Of a DNA stretch of 64,000 nucleotides, positions 35,044-45,080 are shown one piece after another. Position 1 is the stretch's first letter. Each line of letters opens with the position of its first letter. Both the position numbers and the translations under genes were made by a program. The notes below the pieces were generated by a model that searched no databases, was not told where the DNA came from, and saw nothing but the letters and a program-made list of their open reading frames with translations. Source of the stretch: Siphonodentalium dalli (Eukaryota; Mollusca; Scaphopoda; Gadilida; Siphonodentaliidae); the NCBI GenBank assembly GCA_032622095.1, contig CP136067.1:91190707-91254706 (forward strand), given 5' to 3'.

Positions 35044-35170
35044 GTCACCTGACGAAACATAAGCTGATCCACACAGTGTGATCTGTACAAGAACACTATT
35101 ACTCAGTCGAGAGACCTCACGAAACATACGATAATCCACTGGAGATCTCGTAAGGGTGGACAACCTCTGT
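35044..35170 (+). pseudogene. Frameshifted remains of zinc fingers 12-13
   Basis: Past the stop, another frame reads LSHLTKHKLIHTV and then, after a further stop, a finger with TITQSRDLTKHTIIHW. The order matches the minus-strand pseudogene at 13205-13770. The ORF upstream therefore lost its last two fingers through a frameshift, not by design. Confidence 0.7.
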
Positions 35171-35507
35171 CAGGGGCTGCTCAATTGTAGGGACGAGTAT
35201 CATAATTTCTCTTGATTAAAAAGTCTGTTGTTCCTAGGAACGGGGAAGTTTAGGACGGGTACCATGAATAAACTCATTGAAAAACAAATAATGCGTTGTC
35301 TGTCGTTCCTAGGAAGGGGGGGGATTTCATCGGGTCAATTTTTCCGCCAGAAAAAGGCACAATTAACTCATTGAAAAACAAAGAATTAAATTAAATTAAA
35401 TAAAATTCAAAAAAACATAAATTAAATTTAAAAAACATTAAATTAATAATAATTACAAAAATGTCATGTTTCTCACCAACCACGCCAGTGGCGGGCTAAC
35501 CTGCTAG
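35170..35507 (+). mobile_element. Helitron-like element, 3' part (first copy)
   Basis: It shares 'gttcctaggaa.gggg', 'aggcacaattaactcattga', AT-rich 'aaattaaatt' stretches and the final 'aaaatgtcatgtttc..ccacgccagtgg' with the next copy. It ends with the hairpin CCACGCCA-G-TGGCGGG (35480-35494) and CTAG at 35504-35507. Its 5' end was not found and might lie upstream of the zinc-finger ORF. Confidence 0.6.
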
Positions 35508-36396
35508 TCTACTATATATTTTGAGACTTCCGTATATAAATAGATATGCGTGTGTATATTTGTCCTCTATAAAATCGAAAACGGCTGGCTCGATTGAGCT
35601 CAAACTTCCCATCTAAGGGTAAAAACCACGGAAATCGTCGTCGCGGCGTTTTGGAGAAGCTCTGAGCACTCATTCTCCACTCCCAATCATCAAAAATCAC
35701 CGTCCTCTCCACTGCGGGGGTTAATCGCGTTGATAGTTAAAGAGCGTTCCTATCCGCAGTGTTGTTGATAAAGATCTTCCATATTTGGGTTCGTTAACCG
35801 GCTAACGCTCTTTATTCCCTTCCGCTTTCGTATATTGCATTACGGCTTTTGTTTACGTTATATTATGCGGAGAGATGAAGTCATTAGATACGGGAACAAT
35901 ACTTTTGAGTGCTTTCCGTTTTCGATCGCATTACGGCTTTTGTCTACGTTTATTGGAAGTCATAAGATACGGGAACAATACTTTTGAGTGCTTTCCGTTT
36001 CGATCGCATTACGGCTTTGCAATTCGCCGTGAATAGCAAGACTGCCATTCGTTCGAGTGAATAACTCAGACTGCCAACATCTTATGTCTGTCGTTCCTAG
36101 GAATGGGGGATATTTTCATTGGGTAAATCATACCTCTTTTAGGGACTGGCACCATAATTTCGCTTGATTAAAAAGGCAAAATTAACTCATTGAAAAACAA
36201 AAAATTAAATTAAAAAACATACCGCTTTTAGGGACGGGTACCAACGGGTACCATAATTGAAAAACAAAACATTAAATTAAAAAATTAAAAAGGCAGAATT
36301 AACTCATTGAAAAAATTAAATATATTAATTAAAACAAAATAATTCAAAAATGTCATGTTTCAGACGAACCACGCCAGTGGCGGGCTAACCTGCTAG
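35508..36396 (+). mobile_element. Non-autonomous Helitron-like element, 889 bp
   Basis: It starts TCTACTATATATTTTGAG directly after the CTAG of the preceding copy. It contains the stretch 'atcgaaaacggctggctcga' seen at the 5' side of many Helitron-like elements and a ~70-bp direct repeat ('gggaacaatacttttgagtg' at 35898 and 35968). It ends with the same 3' hairpin and CTAG at 36393-36396, then T. There is no Rep/helicase, so it is non-autonomous. The minus-strand frame at 35512-35712 is a by-product. Confidence 0.65.
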
Positions 36397-36404
36397 TATA
36401 TATA

Positions 36405-37290
36405 ATTTACATGGTCATAGAAAGGGAATTAGGGGTCCCTGTGGGCTTGCTTCCCCAATATGGTGTTTTTATTTACTTAAAATTTGATAAAACCCCCTAT
36501 TTTCATATCATAAGCATCCCTGTCCAGAGAATGTGTCTCCACCCTGGAGCTCTAGTCGTATTTGATTAAAGGGGCATCCCCTGCAGAGATACAAACAATA
36601 TATGTGGTCATAAAAAGTTAATTATGGGTTACTGGGGGCCTTCTGCCCTCATGTGGTGGGCCTATATAGACTCGAAAATTGAATGAAAAACATATTGCCA
36701 AATGCAAATCAAAATCCCTTTCTCGTGAATATGTGTCTCATACCGGAGCTCTTGTATATTTGATTAAAGGGACCTCTCCTGCACTAATACATAGCATTTC
36801 CATGGTCATAACATGGAATTTGGGGTCCCTGTGAGCTTGCTAAGCCTTGCTTCCCTCACATGGTGTACTAATTGACTTAATAATGGGTAAAAAAAACACC
36901 CGTATTTTCATATGGCCGGCATCCTTGCCCCACGAATGAGTGTCTCCACCCGGGGGTCTAGTATGTTTAAGTAGAGGGACATCTCCTACACAGATCTGTA
37001 CCATAACATGGTATTTAGGGGTTACTGGGGGCTTGCTTCCCCCATTTTGTTGGCCTACCGGTATATCGACTAGAAAAATGAAGAAAACCCCTCGTTTCAT
37101 ATATAATTATATTCATATTATCAACATCCCTGTCCCAATAATTAATGTCGCAATCCCGGAGCGCTACTATTTTTGTTAATAAAGTGACATATATAAAGTT
37201 CACATACCTATACCATTTCTAATGTCATAAAAATGGAATTAGGGGTTGCTAGGGGCTATTTTCCCTCATAAAGTGTATAAGCATATATTT
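36405..37290. repeat. Tandem array, ~195-bp unit, ~4.5 copies
   Basis: 'ggtcataa.a.ggaatta.gggtt' begins units near 36413, 36605, 36801, 37005 and 37220. Each unit continues with 'gggcttgcttcccccat', 'aaaaccccc.attttcatat', 'catccctgtcc' and 'ccggagctct'. The array begins about ten bases after a Helitron 3' end. Confidence 0.85.
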
Positions 37291-37319
37291 TTACATGTAG
37301 ATACATATTCAAATATGTT

Positions 37320-37860
37320 AATATTTGACTTATTTGATTCTGAATTAACCCCCAGTGGACGTAGACACGTTATTCCGTTGGATGGCTCCGGTCACAATAA
37401 GAACCCAGTATAAAGACCGTTCTTAATTATGGTAGGCCGTGAGTTGGTTTATTCATGTTATTTTCCAGTCTGTTTTCTTAAATATAAGCACAATATGTGC
37501 TTATTTCATATTTAAATCTTTCCAAATGAGGCTGTTTTAATAACCACAATTTAGAGCGTAATTGATTTTTCAAATAATGCCAATATGAACTGCTTTGAGC
37601 CAAATAAAAAAAGCGGAATTGTGGTTATTTTCTCGAGAACAGGCTGTTCTTGTGAAAAGAAGTAAATTACGTGATAATTTTGTATACTGCGTTTTAGGCC
37701 CATATAGAGAGTATTTGACAAAAAGACGCTCATATGGGTGTAAAACGAAGCGTTCAATATAAGCAGGATATGTGCTTATTTAAATACGAAATAAGCCCAT
37801 GTTGGCACTACTTATTCTACCTCTAAGTCAATACGACTGACCAGATTCGCTAGCTCTGTA
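37320..37860. repeat. MITE-like repeat copy related to 38635-38941
   Basis: 'gacttatttgattct', 'ccgttggatggc.c.ggtcaca', 'cgtgagttggtttattcatgttattttc' and 'ggctgttttaataa' occur in the same order as in the nested element at 38635-38960. Internal 'aagcacaatatgtgctt' is a small palindrome. No coding content. Confidence 0.5.
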
Positions 37861-38420
37861 TAATGCACATGTGTGTTTCAGAGAAATAAGTCCAATATGT
37901 ACCTATGTGAATATATAGGTCCAATTTGAACCTATTGGGACGATGATGTGTTAGGATTTTTAGATGGACTGGTGGCACAATAACAATCCACAATCTTTAT
38001 GTAGACCCGTGCATGTTATATGTCCATGCACTGGGGCTAATTAGCAACAAAACATTACATATTATTCAACCATATACATGATCTTTGAGCATGCAGCTGC
38101 ATGGGTGTACACGACCTTCGTTGTGATGTTTAGAGGGACTATACTAATCGAAAGGGATAGCTCCGTGGTCGTATTGGGTATGCATACAGAGGCGATTTAG
38201 TAACGAAACATTTTTGTTTGCCACGCACGACTTACGCCAAATTTGTGAACAGCTAACCAGTGTGTAGATGGAACAGCTGCTAACAAGAATCCACAAGGAT
38301 AACCCCGCGTGGTTGCTGTGGTTATATGTCTATATAGGCGATTTAGCAACTGACTTAATATGATAATTGTTTGAATAACTGTATGTGCATATATGACATA
38401 GTTTGTGATTTTTCGATGAA

Positions 38421-39061
38421 CTAGTGGCGGCACAAGTAAGATCCACAATGAGCTCAAGCTTCGTGGTTACTATGGTTTCGCGTAAAAGTGCAATTTCTAC
38501 AACGAAAAATTGCATTTTCCTCGTGTATTTTGACCCAACGAACGATTTACGACAGCTGGACGGGCACACATTATAGTGTTTGTAATTTTCAGCATACTTT
38601 CGTTCAAATGGGTTCGTATTGGACCGAATTAATTAAATTATACCGTTGGATGGCACGGGCCACAGTGAACACGCAATAAAACGAACGTACACCTAGTAAG
38701 TCGTGAGTTGGCTCATTCGTGTTATTTTCAAACGTGTGCTCGTGAAAATAAGCACGCTACGGACTTATTTCATTTTGAAATAGTCCCATATATACGTACG
38801 GCTGTTTTAATAATCAGAGTAATTTGGCCCATATATATAGAGCGTATTTCAATTTTCAAGTAATGAAAATATGAGCTTATTTAGGTGTACGTTCGTTTTT
38901 TTGCGTGTTCATTGTGGCCCGTGCCATTCAACGGTATAATTTGAGAATCAAATAAGTTCAAAATAAACCTATGTCATTAATTCGTTGCAAAATCACACTT
39001 TTACGCACAACCATAGCAGCCACGAATGTCTCCTTGTGGATGTTACTTGTGCCGCCGCTAG
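38421..39061. mobile_element. 641-bp element with ~85-bp terminal inverted repeats, nested in the arm
   Basis: The termini CTAGTGGCGGCACAAGTAA (38421) and the complement of CTAGCGGCGGCACAAGTAA (ending 39061) continue pairing through 'atccacaa' and 'gcgtaaaagtg'. The right arm lacks it: there 'tttcgatgaa' passes through 9 bp into 'ggtgtgactaatta'. It has no coding capacity and is a non-autonomous DNA transposon by structure. Confidence 0.65.
38635..38941. mobile_element. 307-bp element with ~60-bp inverted termini inside the 641-bp element
   Basis: 'aaattataccgttggatggc' at 38635 is complemented at 38922-38941. Pairing continues through 'acgggccaca.tgaacacgc' to 'cgaacgtacacct' (38696 and 38881). 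It is a MITE by structure, related to the copy at 37320-37860. Confidence 0.6.
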
Positions 39062-40148
39062 GGGTGTGACTAATTACCGCCCGGGACCGCCCGGGTAGCC
39101 CCACGTGCCCGTGGACACAATAGATCGACGTTATAACGTAGCGACATCCCACCAGAGGGCAACATAGAAAAATTTACTCGCTCGCTCGTCTCCGGCCGGT
39201 CATAGTAACCCCACAAATGCCGATATTGGCTAAAAGAGCCTGTGTGATTACTGGTGTCTTCGTGTGTTTTCAGACAGATTATTTTGGTGATTCTCGGTAG
39301 TGCAATACACATGAGTGTTAATTCCAAATATTGACTCGTTGAGCCGTCCACGGCCGATGTTATTAACCCCTCAAATTCCGGCCCCATGGGCCCGTGGACA
39401 CTATATCTCGACGTTATAACGTAGCAACATACCCCACGAGGTCAACATAGAAAATGGTACTCGCTCGACTCCGGCCGGTGTTATTAACCCCTCAAAATCC
39501 GATAAAATGGTATATAATCAAAAAGAACATTGGGACCGCCCGGGCGGCCCCCTGGGCCCGTGGACACCATATCTCGACGTTATAACGTAGCGACATACCC
39601 CACGAGGTCAACCTAGAAAATGTTACTCGCTCGCTCGACTCCGTCCGGTGTTATTAACCCCTCAATATCCGATAAAATGGTATATTAACAAAATGAACAC
39701 TGGGACCGCCCGGGCGGCCCCATGGGCCCGTGTACACTATATCTCGACGTTATAACCTAGCGACATACATCACGTGGTCAACATAGAAAATGTTACTCGC
39801 TCGCTCGACTCCGGCCGGTTTTATTAACCCCTCAAAATCCGATAAAATGGTATATAAACAAAAAGAACACTGGGACCGCCCGGGACCGCCCGGGAGGCCC
39901 CATGGGTCCGTGAACACTATATCTCGACGGTATAACGTAGCGACATACCCCACGAGGTCAACCTAGACAATGTTACTCGCTCACTCGACTCAGGCCGGTA
40001 TTATTAACCCCATAAAATCCGATATTGGCTAAGAGGGCACGGACAGCTCGGTGTCTTCTTTTGATTTCGGACAGCATATTTTGATGATGCATGGTAGTGC
40101 AATACCACCTGATAGTGACTTCCAGATATTGACTCGATGACGCGTCAA
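39062..40148. repeat. GC-rich tandem array in the left arm, ~175-bp unit
   Basis: 'catgggcccgtggacac' recurs near 39386, 39551, 39721 and 39901. Each unit contains 'cgacgttataacgtagcgac', '(ctcg)n actccggccggt', 'ttattaacccctcaaaatcc', 'ataaacaaaaagaacac' and 'gggaccgcccggg'. A ~115-bp extra segment, with 'tattggctaaaagagcc', makes a longer variant unit at both ends of the array. Confidence 0.9.
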
Positions 40149-41568
40149 CACAAAATCCCGCATAATACCGTATCACCATAAATATTCGCCCCTATATGAT
40201 CGTAAATGTCGCAATTTTCTTGAATGTTTTCAATAAAAATTAATAACTTTACACCAATAATTTTTTTATTTTGACACGAGCGGGTGTAATTGTGTTGATT
40301 TCGACAGCAACTGCTTGTCTGAAGAGAGCCGCGGCAGATGTTTGAATGTGTTGACATCAATTAGCAGTAAAACGGTATCGCAATTGTTATATTGTATACA
40401 TTAACCCGTTCACAATAATCAGAAGACATATTGGCGGATTTAAACCGAAACTGTGTTTTCATAACACTTGGGGAAGACGAACAGGTAATCTCGTGACAAC
40501 AGTGGAGTTTTGCGATGAGGTTTCCGTGTTTTTATTGCAATCGAAAATAATATGACGAAGAGAGTATTTGTGATACTGGACACCCGTGTACTTAATTTGC
40601 TTACCGACCAATCACACGATATTTCGTTATGGGGTAGATTATATATAATAGTGTGTGAATTAAAAATAAAATTTAATTCTAAATATCTTAAAATCATGCG
40701 ACCACGTATCGATTCACGCTTCCATCCATGGTGCTGTATCCGTGTTCCGTCTGCTCTACTGAAGCTGAAAATGAGTCAATATATTTTATATGGGGGGATG
40801 ACCATATTAATGACGTTTAACAAAGTGAACTATTGAAATATTAACCACAAACATGATTACATATGTATAATGTAAATATTTGCAATTTTTTGCTAAGGAG
40901 TACCAAATAGGTTTATCAACAAACTCATATATCGCACCATTGTGCGAACTTGTTAAATACTCGAACAAATCCAAATATCCTAATTATCTAAATGAATTAC
41001 TGTATATGGGTACATGTGCAACATTTTTCTAATCCATGTACATGTAACAGCGCTCCTTAACTTTTTCTCTGTACTGCTCTTGATTGCTCCAGGGTGCCAA
41101 ATGATAGTGCCAATTATGACATAATGATAACGATAGAGTGAATTCTGCTTTAATTAAACCCTTCGCAATCATTTTTCACTCGAGAGCACTCATATTGCAG
41201 TTCAGAAAACACAATAAGAATGGACAAACAGCTCAACCTGATCCATGTATGTACATGTACAACGTCACACACTGTGACCTCACCCTTGATATCACGCAGA
41301 TACATGTGCACTAGATATATAAACGGCGACAAAATGGCGACAACTGATTAATCGGAAATTTTCGCTGCCTGTGTTTTTGCTTTGGGACGGGGTTAAATCA
41401 ACTATTGAACATGCTGAGAAAGTTTAAAGATAACAAGATACAGTATACAAAGTAAATCGAGAAAATCAAGGAGTACAAGGTACAACATTCTAGAGAAATA
41501 AGCAATTATATTCTGAACTCTGTATTTAAAACTATAGATTCTAAAAATAGACCGGAAATCGGTAACCA
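40149..41568. other. No recognisable gene
   Basis: AT-rich DNA inside the large inverted repeat, before the ORF1-only retroposon. The 5' untranslated part of that element probably lies in the last few hundred bases, but its start cannot be fixed. Confidence 0.35.
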
Positions 41569-42899
41569 ATGTCAACAAAGATGGCGGACGTTGACTCAGA
41601 TTCAGCCGTTGGTACACAAGCTAACAATGTTGTAATACAAATGAGTGCCTCCAAAACAAACAATGACTGCAGTCAACCCTGTTATACTACTGAAACAGAA
41701 CTTGAAAACCCCAAAACCATCAAACCCAGTGTCAAAAATATTATCTCTGATGATTCTTCGGCCAAACGTTCACCAACCCAAATGGATTCAGTGGCAGAAA
41801 TAATAAATTCAGTTGCTGATGCCAGCTACGATGTCACATCAAGTCAGAGTTCTACACGTACTCCAAAGTCGACATTTGATTTAAATTTATCAGCACTATA
41901 CTCACCATGCCAACCTTCAAAAGGATACATGTCCACATTCAATGCAGTATCTGAGAATATGCGGTCATTCAGGTCAAGTGAGAAAAAAAAGCGCAAAGCC
42001 CCAAATGATGACTCGGACAAGCTTGACGAACATATAAATAGAACTATAAAAGACCAAATAAGTGTTTGCATGCGGACAGAATTCGAAACACTAGCAGATC
42101 AGATGAAAAGCCTCACAAATATGTTCGGACAAATGAATAAAACATAGAGGAATCGGTCATGACAAGCCTAACAAATAATCAACATGAAATGAGTCAAATG
42201 AAAGATGAAGTGACCACAATGAAATCTGAGGTACAGTCGCTAAAAATGGAAGTGAAAAAATTAAAAACTGTAAATGCTGACCTACAGGTAAAAACTGCAC
42301 AGAAATCAAATGCACAATTAGATCAGACCGACATCTCTTGGGTAAATGACCTGGTGGAAAGGAAATTCAACGAGGCGATAAAACACAGCGACACCCTATT
42401 TGAAAAAGGCGAACAGTACAGTCGAACAAATTGCCTGCGATTCCACAATGTACCGGTCCCTAGCCATGTGAAAAATCCTAATGAGATAAACGCCAAAAGA
42501 ATCATAAGCGAGCTATGTGAACAAAAACTTGGAGTGAGGCTACATCCACTTGACATTAGTAATGCGCACCCACTTGGCCCAATACAATCTGGACCCCGAA
42601 ACCAAGATGACTCAGCTCCTACCTCCACAAGAACATGTCAGCTTATTGCCCGATTCAGCAATTGGTATGCCAGAAGAGATGTTTTCAACAATAAGAAAAG
42701 CTTAAAGGGCAAAAGTAAAATAATAATCACCGAGGACCTCACTGAATCAAGACGTGCTATTGTGAAGGAACTTGCCGACAAAAGGAAAACCAAAACAATT
42801 GATGCATATTGGACATTCAAAGGAAACATTTATGCCAAAAAGTCAGAAACTTCAAACAAAGTGCAGATAAAAACCATCGAAGAAGCAAAGATCTTCTAA
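41569..42899 (+). pseudogene. LINE ORF1-type protein, one frameshift
   Basis: Two abutting pieces (41569-42147 and 42159-42899) join with a single one-base shift near 42145, giving about 440 residues. The N-terminal half is polar and disordered, rich in Ser, Asp and Asn. A coiled coil with heptads (MKDEVTTMKSEVQSLKMEV) spans about 42190-42300. An RNA-binding core follows with RTNCLRFHNVPVPSH, and a C-terminal domain contains LIARFSNWYARRDVF and KIIITEDLT. This order is that of L1-type ORF1 (Transposase_22 style) RNA chaperones. No ORF2 follows. Instead a short 3' UTR leads to an A-tract at 43185-43216. Confidence 0.8.
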
Positions 42900-43197
42900 T
42901 GTTCTGTTTGTCATCATAAAACTGTCTTATCATGTTTTCCCACTATGTTCACCAAACACATTGTTCACCAAACACATCTGATTACATACATACATGTACC
43001 CAACCTATTCCACCAAATATGTTAAAATTGGAATGAACGCACTTATAAAAGGAGTTCACATACCCTCCTCCCATTCTCAGTGACATTGGAGGTTTTCCAC
43101 TAGATGGATGATAAGGAAAATAGAACAAAATTTTATCCTGTGAACATTTGCCACTAAAGGGTACTCCTTTGGCTTCGGGGGTAATAAAAAAAAAAAA

Positions 43198-43216
<19 letters not shown>
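42900..43216 (+). mobile_element. 3' end of the ORF1-only retroposon: hairpin and A-rich tail
   Basis: The 285-bp 3' UTR ends in an A-tract (43185-43216). Just before it lies a hairpin with outer stem GCC/GGC (43150-43152, 43171-43173), a 5'-side bulge ACT, and inner stem AAAGG/CCTTT around the loop GTACT. This marks a retroposed transcript end with no ORF2 between. Confidence 0.6.
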
Positions 43217-43228
<12 letters not shown>

Positions 43229-45080
43229 GGCCCCTATATTTGATTCAAGTCGAGGAACCCCCCCCCCCCCCAACCAAAGCTCTAAGTAATCAGATATCTA
43301 TTTTGAAGTCTGTTACTTCTCGAGATGTTTTGATTGGAGGGTCTCAGACAAAGTTGCGGATGAAGTTGGATAACTCTAGAATCAAGTGGAAATGCAGTAA
43401 AATTCAAATTAGCATTATTTTGTTCAAATAAACCGATCCCGATAACTAAAGTATTTTTTAAAGAAATGTTGTTGATGTGTCTTGATGGTGGTTGGGTACC
43501 TCAGATTGGGTACCTTTTGGCACTTTATTAATGTGACTGGGGTGACCCAGCGAATAGGTATGGTAAAAGGCTATGGCCCACCAGACCTAGTTGAAATGCT
43601 AACCCTTTCAAAACTTAATTACTATGAAACTATGGAGCAGTAAAATGCTAATGACCACCAAAAGCCCCCCCCCCCCCCCCACTTTATTTCCTCCTCACCT
43701 GAAATAAATTTATAAATTACATTTCCAGAAAAAGTCAATTACCTTCCCGTATGCCAATATCTACCCCGGTACCTCAAATAATTTCATATGAATATTTCCT
43801 GTTATGTTTCTGATGTTACGGTACCAAATTAGTTCAAGATTCTATCTTTGATTCTTCTGGGACCAGAGCTTCCAGAAATTTTATGGAGACCCTGTGCTTG
43901 ATCGATGCATTCTCCTGCGTGTTCATGTCTCCCGTGGGGGCCATGCATGTACATGTATGGGAGAATGCATGTATGTCGGTATTGTAAATATATGCATATA
44001 AGCTATAGTTAACAATTAATACCGTGTGGATTTTTCACCATGTGTTCAGAAATTGTGACACACACAAAAGTGGGAAACATAGAGAAACATAGCTTGACCT
44101 ATTATTTACAAACCCGCACTTCACCAGTTCACAGCTTTCATGTCGCGAAAAATTCTACCTGCTGAATTCAAACACCTTAAGCGAGATAAGGTCCTTAAGC
44201 GTGAAAACGGGGATAGCAACAGATAAGTTATAAATATTATACCAGTCATTACCTCTAAATACACATGCAAATGCTGTAATTTGACATGTATTCCTCCCCA
44301 AACAGGCGACTAATTAAATCCACTTCTTCGAAAAGAGCGAGCGTGCGACGGTAACGTATCGCTTGACCGATTTCCATGCAAATAAAACAGCGATTATGGA
44401 AACCCGTAGTGACAAAAATCCCTTATTTTTCATATCTCCGGCAGAAATCCCTTATCAGGATGGAATTTCGTATATTATGCGTAAATAAACCCATTAGGCT
44501 AAGAAAACCGTTACATGTGCGTCGCTATGGAACATGTCCAAACTGTGTCACTAGGACCAAATACCTATTAAATTAAATACCCATTAAATTAAATTTACCA
44601 GTCGTGATTTCCGTGAAAAACTATGGAAAATTAAATCATATATAGCTGCATACTCATATTAAACTATACACACAGAAAATTCTAAATTAAGAAACGCTCT
44701 CTGAACCATCGTGTATATATCCTACATCTTGCCAGTCATCCCCGTCCCAAACAAAATCACATGCCAGTTGATATTCGATATGGAACCTCACCAATACCAC
44801 ATCATCTTGTATTATACTTCTAATCATCATACACCTTTTCTCCCAATTCTCATATATATTTGTGTATTTATGAACTTACACGTTGCTTGCTTGTCTTGTA
44901 TATATCTGAGGTTAAATAACCTGTTCCCACTAACTGATCCGAAACACCGCTTTTCACATAGCTGTGGAAACTTTGAGTGCCAGGTGCCAACGTTGAAAAT
45001 GTTAAAGTACATTGAAATTTTCTCAAACCACAAGACCCAATTGCTGCTCATTTTAACATCGAACCACCGACTAAAATATC
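43217..45080. other. Spacer and probable 5' UTR of the next LINE
   Basis: It contains C-runs of 10 or more (near 43258 and 43667), a TA stretch (43217-43228) and a hairpin family member at 43889-43969 (TGCATTCTCC with its complement, preceded by ACCCTGTGC). An unsupported 131-codon frame at 44711-45106 overlaps the start of ORF2. The 5' end of the following LINE could not be placed. Confidence 0.4.

Larger units (their letters stand above)
37861..40148. repeat. Left arm of the 22.5-kb inverted repeat
   Basis: This arm is the reverse complement of 58124-60353. Outer landmarks are 'gtttcagagaaataagtcca', 'cctattgggacgatgat', 'gcatgcagctgcatgggtgt', 'tatgcatacagaggcgattt' and 'aaggataacccc'. 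Next come a longer variant unit (39062-39385), a GC-rich tandem array, and a second longer variant unit (~39990-40148). A 641-bp element (38421-39061) interrupts this arm but not the right arm. Confidence 0.85.

Noticed and set aside
35512-35712. 66-codon minus-strand frame in the Helitron
   Set aside because: It reads the conserved 5' non-coding part of the element backwards.
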